Shown here: positions 63,377 to 64,000 of the stretch, in pieces
Layout: each line of letters begins with the position of its first letter
Position numbering within the stretch: the first letter of the stretch is position 1
From: Psettodes erumei
Taxonomy: Eukaryota > Chordata > Actinopteri > Pleuronectiformes > Psettodidae
Assembly: GCA_016785225.1 (NCBI GenBank)
Contig: JAFBJZ010000100.1
Location: 248,001-312,000 of the forward strand
Direction: 5' to 3'
DNA length: 64,000 bases
The notes under the pieces: model-generated
Seen by the model: only the letters and a program-made list of their open reading frames with translations
Told to the model about the DNA's origin: nothing
Database searches by the model: none
Made by a program: the position numbers and the translations under genes

Positions 63377-63534
63377 CCACGCTCCCGCCAGAGCCAGTCA
63401 GGATGGGGGAAGCTGTGGCGGCCAGCCAAGAGGAAGATAGAGAACAGCGGTCTGTCCGGCTGGTTGGTTGTTGTCAATCAGCTACTGGGGTTGGGTTGGT
63501 TGTCCCACAGGAACACAGCGAAGCCAGGGACAGT
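63377..63534 (-). other. setbp1: setbp1 5'UTR part of first coding exon
   Basis: On the minus strand a strong acceptor (TTCACCTGCTCTCTCTCCAG) ends just above 63534, followed by 158 bases to the ATG at 63374-63376. This implies at least one noncoding exon further upstream, outside the window. The frame before the ATG contains a stop (TGA), supporting this start. Confidence 0.6.
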
Positions 63535-64000
63535 CTGGAGAGAGAGCAGGTGAATGATATGATTAGTAGAAGGAGGTAACTAAAACATCCTGTCCTATCA
63601 TCCTCATAGCTTCCATTCCAGCGCTGCGTCCCAGCGCACGCCTGTCCGCTGTCATCAACATCACTCGCCGCCTGCTGTGTGTGAAGACAAACGCATAGGC
63701 TCATCACAGAGCTGCAGAGGCGCGCTGCCACGCACTCATTTGCATTTTGTACCTCGCATAAACAAACTCGTTTTTAGACACCCACTGCCACTTGCTTTCC
63801 TCTCTCCCTACTCTCTTTTTTAATCACTCGCTGCTATTCTTCTCCCCCCTCTCTTTGTCCCTCGTTCTATCCCCATGACAGATCTGAAGCAGAGCTGCGC
63901 AGACACTGGAGTGATCAGTGTAAAATAAGACATTCCTCTTCTCTGCTCTGAAACCAGGCTGAAGTTAGCCTGAGGACACAAGACAGAAAAAATGAAAGAA
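63535..64000 (-). other. setbp1 5'UTR intron (part), no other feature seen
   Basis: Non-coding, with no repeat or RNA gene recognised. The upstream exon and promoter are not in the window. Confidence 0.5.

Noticed and set aside
1..64000. tRNA, rRNA and snRNA genes, and bacterial-type features such as operons or CRISPR arrays
   Set aside because: None seen. The only tRNA-like motif is in the degenerate SINE-like repeat at about 50600-50765, and the window is clearly vertebrate nuclear DNA.

Overview
This is vertebrate nuclear DNA from a teleost fish, probably a compact-genome percomorph. The evidence is GT-AG split genes with mostly 80-600 bp introns, very frequent (CA)n/(TG)n microsatellites, degenerate fish-type DNA transposons, and three recognisable vertebrate genes. 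Gene identities rest on protein motifs I recognise from memory; no database search was possible.

Layout. (1) 555-8925, plus strand: lnpep (leucyl-cystinyl aminopeptidase, IRAP). Twenty coding exons are visible and only the extreme N-terminal exon is missing upstream. A long 3'UTR follows. (2) About 8.9-17.0 kb: gene-poor and repeat-rich. It holds a TIR-type repeat, a ~110 bp tandem duplication, a perfect 29-bp-stem hairpin, a piggyBac-like MITE with TTAA flanks, and a dead mariner transposase fragment. (3) 16990-21474, minus strand: a urea transporter (SLC14 family) with ten coding exons, a TATA box and a poly(A) signal, convergent with lnpep. (4) About 21.5-36.8 kb: intergenic, GC/CpG-rich and full of microsatellites. 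It has patches that look like conserved noncoding DNA and one unexplained exon-like segment (35804-36009, plus strand). (5) 36840-63534, minus strand: setbp1 (SET-binding protein 1), with a ~4.4 kb 3'UTR, six coding exons and a 13.2 kb first coding intron, plus the start of the 5'UTR intron at the right edge.

How the parts relate. On the minus strand the order is setbp1 then the urea transporter, both in the same direction, as in the human SETBP1-SLC14A2 neighbourhood. lnpep is on another chromosome in human, so its junction with this block is a lineage-specific arrangement. LNPEP degrades vasopressin/oxytocin-type peptides and UT-A transporters respond to vasopressin in mammals, so the adjacency is suggestive, but nothing here shows co-regulation. 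SETBP1 is a nuclear AT-hook protein with no obvious tie to the other two.

The items most worth a second look are the orphan exon at 35.8 kb, the charged ~100-residue tail on the urea transporter, two short introns inside the part of setbp1 that is one large exon in human, the lnpep splice donor fused to a TG microsatellite, and the piggyBac-like MITE with its abutting hairpin.
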